Of a DNA stretch of 28,925 nucleotides, positions 7,525-15,819 are shown in pieces. The translations under genes and the position numbers were made by a program. The stretch's first letter is position 1. Each line of letters begins with the position of its first letter. Below the pieces are notes generated by a model. That model had not been told where the DNA came from. It saw nothing but the letters and a program-made list of their open reading frames with translations, and did not search any database. Origin of the DNA: Dichotomicrobium sp964466965 (lineage in GTDB: Bacteria; Pseudomonadota; Alphaproteobacteria; Rhizobiales; Rhodomicrobiaceae); NCBI GenBank assembly GCA_964466965.1, contig CAYXPZ010000028.1, positions 1-28,925 of the forward strand, given 5' to 3'.

Positions 7525-7950
7525 ATGCCGCGTTGTCTCAAACTGCTTCTTGCTGTCCTGCCGCTGCTGCTGCTTGCTGAACCGGCATCGGCGAGCATCC
7601 TGGCGCGCATCGACCTGAGCGCCCAGAAAATGAACGTTTACGTGAACGGGCATCTGCGCCATTCATGGCCCGTTTCGACCGGACGAGGTCGATACCGCAC
7701 GCCGCGGGGCACCTTCCGCCCGACCGTGATGCGGCAGATGCATTATTCGAGCCGATACAACAATGCGCCGATGCCGCATTCGATCTTCTTCTATCGCGGC
7801 TACGCCATTCATGGGACCAACGAGGTGAGCCGTCTCGGCCGACCCGCCTCGCACGGGTGCGTGCGGCTTCATCCGCGCGCGGCGCGCGAACTCTTTTATC
7901 TGGTCAGGCGACACGGGCCGGGCCGAACGCGCATTGTGATTCGCAACTAA
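7525..7950 (+). CDS. L,D-transpeptidase (YkuD domain), exported
   Basis: This 141-residue protein is a minimal L,D-transpeptidase, a periplasmic enzyme that makes 3-3 cross-links in peptidoglycan or links proteins to it. An N-terminal signal peptide (residues 1 to about 24, ending PASAS) precedes the YkuD domain. The catalytic signature HGTNEVSRLGRPASHGCVRL spans about residues 96-115, with catalytic Cys112 and His110, and His96 at the start of the motif. ATG 7525 has GGAGGG five bases upstream and starts the signal peptide; the frame extends to 7495 but that adds nothing plausible. There is no LysM or peptidoglycan-binding domain, so recruitment must rely on the catalytic domain or partners. 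Confidence 0.93.
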   Translation: MPRCLKLLLAVLPLLLLAEPASASILARIDLSAQKMNVYVNGHLRHSWPVSTGRGRYRTPRGTFRPTVMRQMHYSSRYNNAPMPHSIFFYRGYAIHGTNEVSRLGRPASHGCVRLHPRAARELFYLVRRHGPGRTRIVIRN

Positions 7951-7995
7951 GTACGAACGGCGCGACAGGCTTCTGAACAGAATTGCTGAGCGGGT

Positions 7996-9024
7996 TCATA
8001 CCGGCTCGCTTTGCGCGGCCCGGCGTTCCCGGCGAATCAGATCGGCCAGCAGCGCGCGGAGACGCGGCGGCGGCGCTTCGATATAGGGCAGCGGCCGGCA
8101 CTGCGACAGCGTTGCAATGCCGATGCGCGCGGTGAACGCGCCGTTGACGATACCCTCCCCCAGCCGGGCCGAAAGCCGCGCCGTGAGCCCGTGCCCGACA
8201 ACTTGCTGTACGACATCATCCCCGAGCGCGACCCCGCCTGTCACGGCCAGATGCGCGATCACCAGACGGACCAGACGCATCAGCCCGAGAAAGCCTGGGC
8301 GCCCTCCATAGAGCGTCGCCAGGCGGCGCATCAGCCGCAGATTTTCGTAGGCCGCAAACCCGACATCGACCAGCGCGGAAGGGCTGATAGCCGTGATCAC
8401 CGAAACGCGCCGCGCCGAGGCGGCGATCATGGCGCTGGCGCGTCTGTCGAGCGGCTGAAGGAGTTCGCGCTCGGCTAACACCATCATTTCGCGCGGCGCC
8501 AGGATGTCACCGCGATGCTCGCGGAAACGCCGGAGCGACCAAGCCATGTCGGGACGCCCATCGAACAGCCGTTCCAGCGCGGTTGCGGCGGTCTTGACGG
8601 CTTGGCCGCGCTGCCTCTCCGGCGCGCTGGCATCTTCGGCCTGCGCCAGCGCGCTTTCGGCCTGCGCCCGCAGCCGGGTCACGCGCCCGAGCCGCATCAG
8701 ACCCGCGATCTCGCTGACGATCAACATCAGTGCGCAAAACCCCGCGAACGCCGCAAGCCCAAGGGCGGCCCAGCCCAGCCAGCCGCCCCCAGCGAACAAC
8801 GCAGCGACGGTTTGCATGGCCCAGGAGGTGAGCGCCAGTGCGACGAGCCCGCCTAATGCGGACAGCAACAGCGCACCCCAGCGCCAGCCACGCGCCGGCG
8901 ACGGCTCCGCGGCCTGCGGGGCCGTGTGCTCGGCGGTTTCCGGCTCCTGCGCCGGCGCGTCAAAGCGCATCGCGGCGTCATCGGCGCTGAAGACGGCGGG
9001 TTTGCGCGGCTTTGGTCCGGTCAT
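7996..9024 (-). CDS. YcjF-like (DUF697/TIGR01620) inner-membrane protein
   Basis: The 342-residue protein resembles YcjF. The N-terminal 45 residues are Pro/Ala/Glu-rich and probably cytoplasmic. Two hydrophobic segments (about 47-72 and 80-107) anchor it in the inner membrane, and the C-terminal DUF697-like region includes glycine-rich hydrophobic stretches such as ISPSALVDVGFA and HLAVTGGVALGDD. YcjF and the GTPase-like YcjX form a conserved stress-associated pair whose molecular job is not settled. The start ATG overlaps the ycjX stop by four bases (ATGA), so the two are translated together, with this gene second. Confidence 0.85.
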   Translation of the reverse strand: MTGPKPRKPAVFSADDAAMRFDAPAQEPETAEHTAPQAAEPSPARGWRWGALLLSALGGLVALALTSWAMQTVAALFAGGGWLGWAALGLAAFAGFCALMLIVSEIAGLMRLGRVTRLRAQAESALAQAEDASAPERQRGQAVKTAATALERLFDGRPDMAWSLRRFREHRGDILAPREMMVLAERELLQPLDRRASAMIAASARRVSVITAISPSALVDVGFAAYENLRLMRRLATLYGGRPGFLGLMRLVRLVIAHLAVTGGVALGDDVVQQVVGHGLTARLSARLGEGIVNGAFTARIGIATLSQCRPLPYIEAPPPRLRALLADLIRRERRAAQSEPV

Positions 9025-10487
9025 GCGATGCGGTCTCCCAACAGGAAATTCAACGCGCGGTCCAATCGGATATGCGGCAGCGGCGCCAATTGCCCAAGGG
9101 CGCTGCGCGCGACTTTCGGCGGGCGGAACCGGGCGAAAGCGAAGCTTCCGCCCGCCGCATCCGTAAGCGAAAAGTCCGACGCGAGCGCTGCTGCCGGGTC
9201 TTCCGGCAGGTCGCCCGGGAAGATCGCCGCCTCGCGTATGCCATCAAAAATCTCGCCGCCGATCCGCTCGCCCGCGATCGGACACCCCAGAACCGTCGGC
9301 AGCCGATCACCGTTGCTGACGACGTCGCCTTCCCGTGTCGCGCGAACAGCCGCCAGCGCCACCGCCTGGGATTGCGCGCCCGCGCCTTCTGTCCGCGCGG
9401 ACGCCGTTCGGACCATATACCGCAGAATCGCCTCCAGCCGGTCGTGGCTTGCGCTATGAACATGGTCGGCTTTGGTCGCCGCGAACAGGACGCGATCGAT
9501 CCGCCGGCCCAGCACCAGCTCCAGCCAGGATTTTGCGCCGGGGTTGAAGCAGGTCAGGATGCGGGCCAGAGCGTTTTCCATCTCCTGAATCGCGTGCGGG
9601 CCGTTCGCGAGCGCCGACAGCGCGTCGACGAGCACGATTTGCCTGTCCAGCCGGGCAAAATGGTCGCGAAAAAACGGTCGAATGATCGCGGATTTATAGG
9701 ATTCAAAGCGGCGTTCCATCATCGCCCAAAGGCTGCCGCGCCCCGGTTTCGGACCGTCAGGTAGAGGCAGAGGGCAGAAGGTCACAGCAGGCGTGCCCGC
9801 GAACACGCCCGGCAGAAGAAAACGCCCCGGCGTTGCCACCAGCCCCAGCGCTGCGTCGCGGCTGGCGCGCAGATAAGCCGTGAACAGCCGTGCGCCTTCC
9901 TGCGCCAGACGCTCATCCTGGGGCTGGGTGTGGTTGATTTGACCCAAGAACTGCAGGAACGGTGCGGCCGCATCGGCGCGATCCTGGCGCTGTGCCATCT
10001 CCAGAGACAGCCTGGACCAGTCCTCAAACCGCATGTCCAGCAGCGCCAGATCGAGCAGCCACTCGCCTGGGTAATCGACGATATCGACATGGAGCCGGCC
10101 GGGCCCAAGCTGACGCCGCCAAAGCGCCAGCGGTTCATACTCCAAAGTCAGGCGAAGCTGGCTAATATGCCGGGTGCTTTCCGGCCAGTGACGGTCCGGC
10201 CCGGTCATTGCCGCGAGGTGGTCCTCGTAGGCAAAGCGCGGCACATCATCGTCCGGCTGCGGCTCCAGAAACACCGCGGTGATACGGCCCTGCGCCATCG
10301 GATCGAAGAATGGCAGCCGTCCGCCATGCAGCAGGTTGTGGACCATCGAGGTAATGAACACGGTCTTACCCGACCGCGCCAGGCCCGTAACGCCCAGTCG
10401 GAGGGTCGGACGCAACAGATCGCCGGTCAAAGCGCCCGCATTCCGCAGGGTCTCGGCTGTCTTGTCAGTCAGGTCTGAGAGGCTCAT
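9021..10487 (-). CDS. YcjX-like (DUF463) P-loop GTPase family protein
   Basis: This 488-residue protein belongs to the YcjX/DUF463 family. Near the N-terminus a P-loop reads GLARSGKTVFI (about residues 34-44), followed by SMVHNLLHGGRLPFFD, a stretch typical of the family. Further on, DIVDYPGEWLLDL resembles a switch II DxxG/PGE site, and ATKADHVH resembles the base-specifying NKxD-type motif (TKAD). These support nucleotide binding. Length fits the family. ATG 10487 was chosen over GTG 10505 because it gives the usual N-terminus, SLSDL. The gene is first in a two-gene operon with the YcjF-like gene. Cellular function in this lineage is unknown. Confidence 0.87.
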   Translation of the reverse strand: MSLSDLTDKTAETLRNAGALTGDLLRPTLRLGVTGLARSGKTVFITSMVHNLLHGGRLPFFDPMAQGRITAVFLEPQPDDDVPRFAYEDHLAAMTGPDRHWPESTRHISQLRLTLEYEPLALWRRQLGPGRLHVDIVDYPGEWLLDLALLDMRFEDWSRLSLEMAQRQDRADAAAPFLQFLGQINHTQPQDERLAQEGARLFTAYLRASRDAALGLVATPGRFLLPGVFAGTPAVTFCPLPLPDGPKPGRGSLWAMMERRFESYKSAIIRPFFRDHFARLDRQIVLVDALSALANGPHAIQEMENALARILTCFNPGAKSWLELVLGRRIDRVLFAATKADHVHSASHDRLEAILRYMVRTASARTEGAGAQSQAVALAAVRATREGDVVSNGDRLPTVLGCPIAGERIGGEIFDGIREAAIFPGDLPEDPAAALASDFSLTDAAGGSFAFARFRPPKVARSALGQLAPLPHIRLDRALNFLLGDRIA

Positions 10488-10625
10488 AGCGCCAATCGCT
10501 CGCACGCTCAGGATGAATGCGTTGTCAATTCGTTAATCCCTTTCGTGTCAAATTGAAAACTGTGTTCATGGATAATGAGCGCCGTAGACGCATGGGCGCG
10601 TGAGAAGCGGTTCGGGAGCGAAGAC

Positions 10626-11597
10626 ATGATGGCGTTTCGCGTATTCAGCGCCGCGATGAGCCGGATCGGAAAGCCGATCAGCAGGCTGGAGGATATTGCC
10701 AGATATCTGGAGCCGGATGGGCCCGAGCCAGAGTCTGCCACATGGCGGCCATCCCGGAACCTCAGCGCCGCGGAAGATCAGATGCGCCCGGTCTATGCTG
10801 GCGAACCGGTCGCGTTCGAGGACGATCAGCTTGTATTCGATGCCGCGCCGCGGGTGACCAGACAAATGGATTTCGCGCCTGACCGTCTTGGCTATCTCGT
10901 CAATAGCGAAGGGCTCGTGCTCATGAGCCGCTCGGACGGCATGGCTGACGACTCGCCCGGCCTGCGTCTGACGCCGATCCGCCTGGAAGACGGTCCCGTA
11001 ATGCCGGCGCGCGCGACCACGGCGATACGCTACAAGGCGAACCTGCCCAAAGCGCCGGTGGCGAAAGCCCTAGATGACAGACTGGCAGATGCCGAGCCGG
11101 AGCTGCTGGCGCGGCAGGCTCTTGCGGGTGGCGAGGTCCGTATTTTTGATATGCGGGGGCGAGACATTACGATCCGCTTCAAATGGGCCATGCTGGCTCC
11201 CGATCGCTGGCGGCTGCTGTTCCGCGTCACGGGCCAGGCGCTGACCATGCAGGCCGCCGCGCGCGGCTGGCGGGTTGCTGAAGACGATGTCGCGTTCGAT
11301 GCGCGCGGGCGGCTTGCCGGCCCGACGATGCTCGCGCTTGATCTTGGACGGGGCCTCGATACCGTCAACCTGGAGTTCGGCAAAGGCGGTTTGACCCAGT
11401 TTGCCGACAGCACCGGACTCGTGAAGATCGCGGCTTGTGCCCAGAACGGCTGGCCGCGCGCGGCGCTGCGGGAGATCGCGGTGCGTGAGGATGGGCGGGT
11501 GCTCGGCGGCTTTGACAATGGCCGCGTCGACCTGCTCGGACTTGCCGCTTTTGCTGATGCCGTACACATGCCGCGCGATGTGCGCGAGGCCGCCTGA
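10626..11597 (+). CDS. Orphan protein resembling the central region of flagellar hook protein FlgE
   Basis: The 323-residue protein looks like the D1/D2 middle of FlgE and little else. Residues 78-101 (TRQMDF to GYLVNSEGLVLM) match the hook/rod pattern of a Gly-Tyr-Leu-Val turn. Residues 116-143 (LTPIRLEDG to TTAIRYKANLP) match the FlgE linker. Residues 173-201 (IFDMRGRDITIRFKWA, DRWRLLFRV), 223-240 and 255-310 (GLTQFADSTG, QNGWPRAALREIAV, DGRVLGGFDNGRVDLLGLAAF) follow the FlgE D2 order. The conserved N-terminal helix (SGLxAQ, NIANxxTxGYK) and the C-terminal SNVD/QRAYQAN region are both absent, and residues 1-75 are unrecognised. Good spacing of GGGAG puts the start at 10626; 10575 is an alternative without a ribosome site. 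No other flagellar gene is nearby. Similarity was judged by eye. Confidence 0.6.
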   Translation: MMAFRVFSAAMSRIGKPISRLEDIARYLEPDGPEPESATWRPSRNLSAAEDQMRPVYAGEPVAFEDDQLVFDAAPRVTRQMDFAPDRLGYLVNSEGLVLMSRSDGMADDSPGLRLTPIRLEDGPVMPARATTAIRYKANLPKAPVAKALDDRLADAEPELLARQALAGGEVRIFDMRGRDITIRFKWAMLAPDRWRLLFRVTGQALTMQAAARGWRVAEDDVAFDARGRLAGPTMLALDLGRGLDTVNLEFGKGGLTQFADSTGLVKIAACAQNGWPRAALREIAVREDGRVLGGFDNGRVDLLGLAAFADAVHMPRDVREAA

Positions 11598-11660
11598 GCC
11601 CACCACCTTTCCCGCGATGGCGCGCCCGCAGCCAATTGACAGGCCCCCAATCCGCTGGGC

Positions 11661-11689
11661 TTGACACCCCTTCGCTTAAAGGTACATAG
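11661..11689 (+). promoter_or_regulatory. Candidate sigma-70-type promoter for dksA
   Basis: A perfect -35 TTGACA (11661-11666) is followed after 16-17 bases by TACATA or ACATAG (11683-11689), a weak -10. It lies about 195 bp before dksA, implying a long untranslated leader that contains pairing segments (AGGTGC 11791-11796 with GCACCT 11820-11825; TGCGCC 11794-11799 with GGCGCA 11809-11814, which compete with one another). Confidence 0.45.
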
Positions 11690-11883
11690 ACGTCGGGATT
11701 TGTGAGAGATCGGCTCGCAAGAGTGGCGTCGCCGCGCGGGGACGCATGAACAGGATTGGCGCCGGGCGCTGTAAGGGCGCGGCAACTCTGAGGTGCGCCG
11801 GGAAAGCTGGCGCAGGCTGGCACCTTACTGGCGAGACCAGCCGGAGACGTGTTCAGACACCGGCCAGTTTCAAAGAGGCATGC

Positions 11884-12300
11884 ATGGGCGTGACGGATCT
11901 GCCGGACGACTATCGGCCGTCGGAAGATGAGCCGTTCATGAACGACCGGCAGCGGGAATATTTCCGCAGGAAGCTTCTCGATTGGAAAGACGAGATCCTG
12001 CGCTCAAGCCGGGAGACGCTGGACAACCTCCAGGATTCCGAACAGCATCCGGATCTCACCGACCGCGCCTCCTCGGAGACTGACCGCGCACTTGAATTAC
12101 GTGCGCGCGACCGCCAGCGCAAGCTGATCGCCAAGATCGACGAAGCGCTTGAGCGGATCGAAGACGGCACGTACGGCTACTGCGAGGAGACGGGCGAACC
12201 GATCGGGGTCAAGCGGCTGGACGCCCGGCCGATCGCGACTCTCAGCGTGGAGGCGCAGGAGCGGCACGAAAAGCGCGAGAAGATCTATCGCGACGAATAG
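11884..12300 (+). CDS. dksA: RNA polymerase-binding transcription factor DksA, cysteine-depleted type
   Basis: This 138-residue DksA works with ppGpp in the secondary channel of RNA polymerase to retune transcription during starvation. The long coiled coil runs from about 22 to 95, with tip residues DLTDRA at 57-62 matching the essential Asp-x2-Asp-x-Ala. The C-terminal zinc-finger region keeps only Cys100 (YGYCEETGEP); the other three ligand positions are Thr103, Ser121 and Ala124, so zinc binding through four cysteines is impossible. Similar cysteine-poor forms are known in several proteobacteria. ATG 11884 follows GAGG and gives the normal N-terminus; the frame is open to 11746 but that extension is unlike DksA. 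Confidence 0.93.
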   Translation: MGVTDLPDDYRPSEDEPFMNDRQREYFRRKLLDWKDEILRSSRETLDNLQDSEQHPDLTDRASSETDRALELRARDRQRKLIAKIDEALERIEDGTYGYCEETGEPIGVKRLDARPIATLSVEAQERHEKREKIYRDE

Positions 12301-12325
12301 GCGCTCCAGAATAGTGAGACACTAA

Positions 12326-12355
12326 AAAAGGGCGCGGGAATGACCGCGCCCTTTT
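12326..12355 (+). terminator. Rho-independent terminator after dksA
   Basis: GGGCGCGG (12330-12337) pairs exactly with CCGCGCCC (12344-12351) around a six-base loop, flanked by AAAA on the left and TTTT on the right. It can therefore serve dksA on the plus strand and also proX on the minus strand, whose stop is about 50 bp away. Confidence 0.9.
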
Positions 12356-12408
12356 CGTATGGTTCGCGAAGGGCGGGGCGGGTATGACCCCACCCCGCTG
12401 TTAGCACC

Positions 12409-13428
12409 TTACATTGCCGCTTCGCGGGCCTTCTCAAGCCAGCCGTTCACGAGGTCGCTGTTCGCCTCAATCCACTCAGAAGCGTGACGCTGGATATCCT
12501 CGGGGGAATCGTCGCCCTCGTTCATCTTTGCGTTTTGAGCAAAAATGTCATCCAGCGGGATGCGGGCGTTCTTCAGAACCGCTCTGACAGCCGGGTTGTT
12601 CTTGAGGAACTCCTTGTTGGCCACCGGACGGATGTCGTTGGCCTGCCAGCCGAGCGCGCAGGGATCATTCACGCAGCCCTCGACACCAGCCACGGTCGTT
12701 TCCTCGGTCGCGTTCGGCATCTCGATCCAGACGACGTCCTTACCCGGTGCCAGCAGACCAACCGTCCAGTTCGGCGTCCAAGTGTAGAACAGGATCGGGT
12801 CACCCTGCTTGTAGCGGCCGAGCGCGTCCGCCATGGAAGACGAATAGCCGGCCTTGATCGGGTTGATGTGATCGCGCAGCTCTAGCTGGTCGAGGTCCTT
12901 GGCGATCTTCTCTTCGCAACCCCAGCCTGGTGGGCAGGCAACCAGGTCCGCCTTGCCGTCGCCATTGGCGTCGAAGGCTTCCTTGATCTCGGGCTTCTTG
13001 AAGTCGTCGATGCTCGTGATGCCATACTCTTCGGCAGACTTCTTATCGACCAGATAACCCTGCAGCGCGCCGCCCTTTGCAACGTAGCCGATCGTGCGGG
13101 CACCTTCCTCGAATGTGTCGCGGTAGGTGTCGTGCAGTGGGAACCAGCCGTTGACCCACAGATCGATGTCGCCCTGGCCAACCGCCTGATAGAACGGCGG
13201 GTTATCCAGCGTGCGCACCTGGCTAACGTCGTAGCCCAGCTTCTCGAACATTTGCTTGTAGAGCTCGGCCTGGAACCAGCCGGTGTCCCAGGTCGCACGC
13301 GCCATGGAGATCGACTTACCTTCGCCAGGCTCCTGGGCTACCGCATCGCTCGTGACGACGGTCGCCGTCATCGCAAATGCGGTCGCAGCGCCGAGAGCAA
13401 GCCGCGACAACACTTTAACAGCGTTCAT
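12409..13428 (-). CDS. proX: Glycine betaine/proline ABC transporter, substrate-binding protein
   Basis: The 339-residue periplasmic protein binds glycine betaine or a related compatible solute and delivers it to ProW. A signal peptide covers about residues 1-31, with the region ending DAVAQEPGE. The mature part has ProX/OpuAC features: RATWDTGWFQAELYKQ near the N-terminus, DLWVNGWFPLHD, GWGCEEKI, and TWTPNWTVG, whose tryptophans would fit an aromatic cage for quaternary amines. The ATG has a strong GGAGAGGAG site nearby. It is the last gene of proV-proW-proX and is separated from proW by 115 bp holding a hairpin. The precise ligand (betaine, proline betaine, choline) is not determinable. Confidence 0.93.
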   Translation of the reverse strand: MNAVKVLSRLALGAATAFAMTATVVTSDAVAQEPGEGKSISMARATWDTGWFQAELYKQMFEKLGYDVSQVRTLDNPPFYQAVGQGDIDLWVNGWFPLHDTYRDTFEEGARTIGYVAKGGALQGYLVDKKSAEEYGITSIDDFKKPEIKEAFDANGDGKADLVACPPGWGCEEKIAKDLDQLELRDHINPIKAGYSSSMADALGRYKQGDPILFYTWTPNWTVGLLAPGKDVVWIEMPNATEETTVAGVEGCVNDPCALGWQANDIRPVANKEFLKNNPAVRAVLKNARIPLDDIFAQNAKMNEGDDSPEDIQRHASEWIEANSDLVNGWLEKAREAAM

Positions 13429-13513
13429 GCTTATCTCCTCTCCTATTTCAAACCTACTTCTGCAAAACTCACGGCGCGGCAGCCGTTGAGGCCGTCCGCG
13501 ACGCCGATGAACT

Positions 13514-13535
13514 CCTGCAGCGGTATCGCTGCAGG
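13514..13535 (-). repeat. Hairpin in the proW-proX gap
   Basis: CCTGCAGCG (13514-13522) and CGCTGCAGG (13527-13535) form a perfect 9-bp stem with a four-base loop. It starts just after the proW stop on the minus strand and lacks a U-run. Such a structure could protect the upstream mRNA from 3' decay or help give proX a different level from proVW. Confidence 0.75.
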
Positions 13536-13543
13536 TTGCCGCG

Positions 13544-14551
13544 TTATTCCGCGGCAGACGAGGCCGGCTTCTCTCCCGATTCAGGAGTTGACCGACCCTG
13601 ACCTGTCAACATGCGCAGGATCCCTTTAAAGGTCCAACCTGGCTGCGCCTCTTCGCCCTGCGTGCCGAGGGCCTGAGTAATACGGTCCAGCACAATCGCC
13701 AGAAGCACGATGCCGAGACCACCCAGGAAAGCCTGCCCGACGTCCAGGCGTCCCAGCCCCGTGTACACCGTCAGGCCTAGCCCGCCCGCGCCGATCAGCG
13801 CGGCGATAACCGCCATCGACAGCGCCAGCATCAGGGTCTGATTAAGACCCGCCATGATCGTGCGTAGCGCCAACGGAATCTGGATCTCCCAGAGCACCTG
13901 TCGGGGCGTTGATCCGAAGGCGTAGCCCGCCTCCACAAGTTCACCCTGGACCTGTCGAATACCAAGGTTGGTAAGGCGGACAATCGGCGGCAGCGCAAAG
14001 ATGATCGTGGCGATCACGCCGGGCACCAGCCCGACGCCAAACAGCATGACGATCGGCACCAGGTACACAAAGGGCGGGATCGTCTGCATGATATCCAGTA
14101 CCGGCCGGAGCCCCGAAGCAAACCGGTCGCTCGCAGCGGCGGATATTCCCAACGGGATTCCGATAACCGCGCAGAACACGACCGCTGTCAGAATCATGGC
14201 TAACGTTGTCATCGTTTCGCTCCAAACGCCGGTGGCGTCGAGCACCAGGAACGAGACAATCGTGAAGATGGCAACACCACGGCCGGCAACACGCCATGCG
14301 AGCAGCGTCACGAGCAGCGCAAAGACTAGGAATGGCGTTGCTTGCAGCAATCCGTCGAGACCGTTCAAAACCTGCTCGACAGGCCATTTAATCGCCTGGA
14401 AGGCGGGGCGGAAGTTTGACACCAGCCAGTCAACGCCACTGTCAACCCAATCAGCCAGCGGTATCAACTCGCCGCCTTCAGCATAGGCGGAGGGCCGCAG
14501 CTGATTCAGTCCTCCGCTTGTTTGCGCATAAATCGCTGGATTATCTGACAT
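13544..14551 (-). CDS. proW: Glycine betaine/proline ABC transporter, permease
   Basis: This 335-residue inner-membrane protein forms the ProW channel. After about 75 soluble residues there are several hydrophobic helices (about 75-95, 98-112, 115-140, then further ones). The ABC-permease EAA-type loop is seen around VEAGYAFGSTPRQVLWEIQIPLALRTIMAGLNQ (written here only to locate it), ending near IGAGGLG. DIMQTIPPFVYLVPIVMLFG is typical of ProW/OpuAB. The start ATG overlaps the proV stop as TGATG, so proV and proW are translationally coupled. Confidence 0.93.
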   Translation of the reverse strand: MSDNPAIYAQTSGGLNQLRPSAYAEGGELIPLADWVDSGVDWLVSNFRPAFQAIKWPVEQVLNGLDGLLQATPFLVFALLVTLLAWRVAGRGVAIFTIVSFLVLDATGVWSETMTTLAMILTAVVFCAVIGIPLGISAAASDRFASGLRPVLDIMQTIPPFVYLVPIVMLFGVGLVPGVIATIIFALPPIVRLTNLGIRQVQGELVEAGYAFGSTPRQVLWEIQIPLALRTIMAGLNQTLMLALSMAVIAALIGAGGLGLTVYTGLGRLDVGQAFLGGLGIVLLAIVLDRITQALGTQGEEAQPGWTFKGILRMLTGQGRSTPESGEKPASSAAE

Positions 14552-15819
14552 CAGGCTGTCTCCTGAGCCATGCGTTGCGCGCCCGCGGCCTCAAGATCGT
14601 CAGGCTTCTCGCCAGGGCGGCCACCCGGTTGCACGGCTTCATCTTCTGCGGGCGGCTCAAGATGCTGGAAGACATTCATCGGATCGACCACACCGCGGAG
14701 CTTGCCCTCGCGGTCCACTACGGCGAACAACTTGTGGTCGCCCAGTCGGTCAAAACTCTCGCAGATAAAGGTTGAGCGGCGCACCTTGGCAAAATGCCGA
14801 TCCATCAAGCTGCGCGCCGTTGCGCTTTGGTCCGCGTCGCCAAGGTGATCGCGCTCCACCAGTCCGAGCGGCTTGTCGGCCGAGTCAACGACGAACATGC
14901 CTTTGAGGTCGCCATCTGCCTCGAAACGACGATTAAGTTCTTCAAGCGGCTCATCGCCCGTCAGCGTTTTCGCTTCATCGCGAATACTGCCAAAGGTGAG
15001 CACGCGGCTGCGGTCAACATCGCGCGTGAATTCAAAGACGTAGTCGTCAGCCGGGTCCATCACGATCTGCTGCGGCGTGCCAACCTGAACGAAGCGCCCG
15101 TCTTTCATGATCGCGATCTGATCGCCGAGCTTCAGCGCTTCTTGCAGATCATGGGTAATAAAGATGATCGTCGTTCCGAGGCGCTCCTGAATCTCGATCA
15201 ACTCGTCTTGTGTATCGCGGCGGATCAGCGGGTCGAGCGCCGAGAAGGGCTCGTCCATGAGCAAGACTTCCGGAGACACGGCCAGAGCACGAGCCAGACC
15301 GACGCGCTGCTGCATACCCCCGCTGAGATTCTTCGGATAAGAATCAGCCCAGGCGTCCAGCCCCACAGATTTAAGCGCGGACAGCGCCTCCTTCCGGCGA
15401 TCCGCGACATCAACATTGCGCGCCTTGAGACCGTACGCCGCGTTTTCCCAGACGGACATATGCGGGAAGAGCGCGAAGTGCTGGAATACCATCGCCATGC
15501 GGCTCAGGCGCACTTTGCGGAGCTCCTCTTCGTTGGCGGCGGTAATGTCGAAATCCTCGACGTAGATCTTGCCGGCGGTTGGCTCGAACAGTCGGTTCAG
15601 ACAGCGGATCAGGGTTGACTTACCGGACCCCGACAGGCCCATCACCACGAAAATTTGCCCTTCCGGCACCTTGAACGATATGTCGTTCACGGCGACGACG
15701 CTCTTGGTTTCGCGGAACACTTCATCCTTGGTTGCCCCCTCGCGCGACATTTCAAGCGCTCTGTCCGGCTCAGGGCCAAAGATTTTAAAGACGTTTTCTA
15801 CGGTAAGTTTATCGGTCAT
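14551..15819 (-). CDS. proV: Glycine betaine/proline ABC transporter, ATP-binding protein
   Basis: The 422-residue ATPase energises betaine/proline uptake. The Walker A motif GLSGSGKST, Q-loop FQHFALFPH, signature LSGGMQQRVGLARAL, Walker B LLMDEPFSALD and H-loop ITHD are all present in order. The region after about residue 275 holds CBS-like repeats (for example MFVVDSADKPLGLVERD and KLFAVVDREGKLRGVVDP), which in OpuA-type transporters sense ionic strength. The N-terminal FGPEPDRAL segment is typical of ProV. It is the first gene of proVWX, with a palindrome TTGTCA-ATA-TGACAA 18 bp before the start that could be an operator. Confidence 0.95.
   Translation of the reverse strand: MTDKLTVENVFKIFGPEPDRALEMSREGATKDEVFRETKSVVAVNDISFKVPEGQIFVVMGLSGSGKSTLIRCLNRLFEPTAGKIYVEDFDITAANEEELRKVRLSRMAMVFQHFALFPHMSVWENAAYGLKARNVDVADRRKEALSALKSVGLDAWADSYPKNLSGGMQQRVGLARALAVSPEVLLMDEPFSALDPLIRRDTQDELIEIQERLGTTIIFITHDLQEALKLGDQIAIMKDGRFVQVGTPQQIVMDPADDYVFEFTRDVDRSRVLTFGSIRDEAKTLTGDEPLEELNRRFEADGDLKGMFVVDSADKPLGLVERDHLGDADQSATARSLMDRHFAKVRRSTFICESFDRLGDHKLFAVVDREGKLRGVVDPMNVFQHLEPPAEDEAVQPGGRPGEKPDDLEAAGAQRMAQETA

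Noticed and set aside
7070..7618. Plus-strand open frame of 182 codons
   Set aside because: Runs over the hairpin and out of frame into the L,D-transpeptidase gene, with Arg/Cys/Ser-rich composition typical of chance frames in GC-rich DNA.
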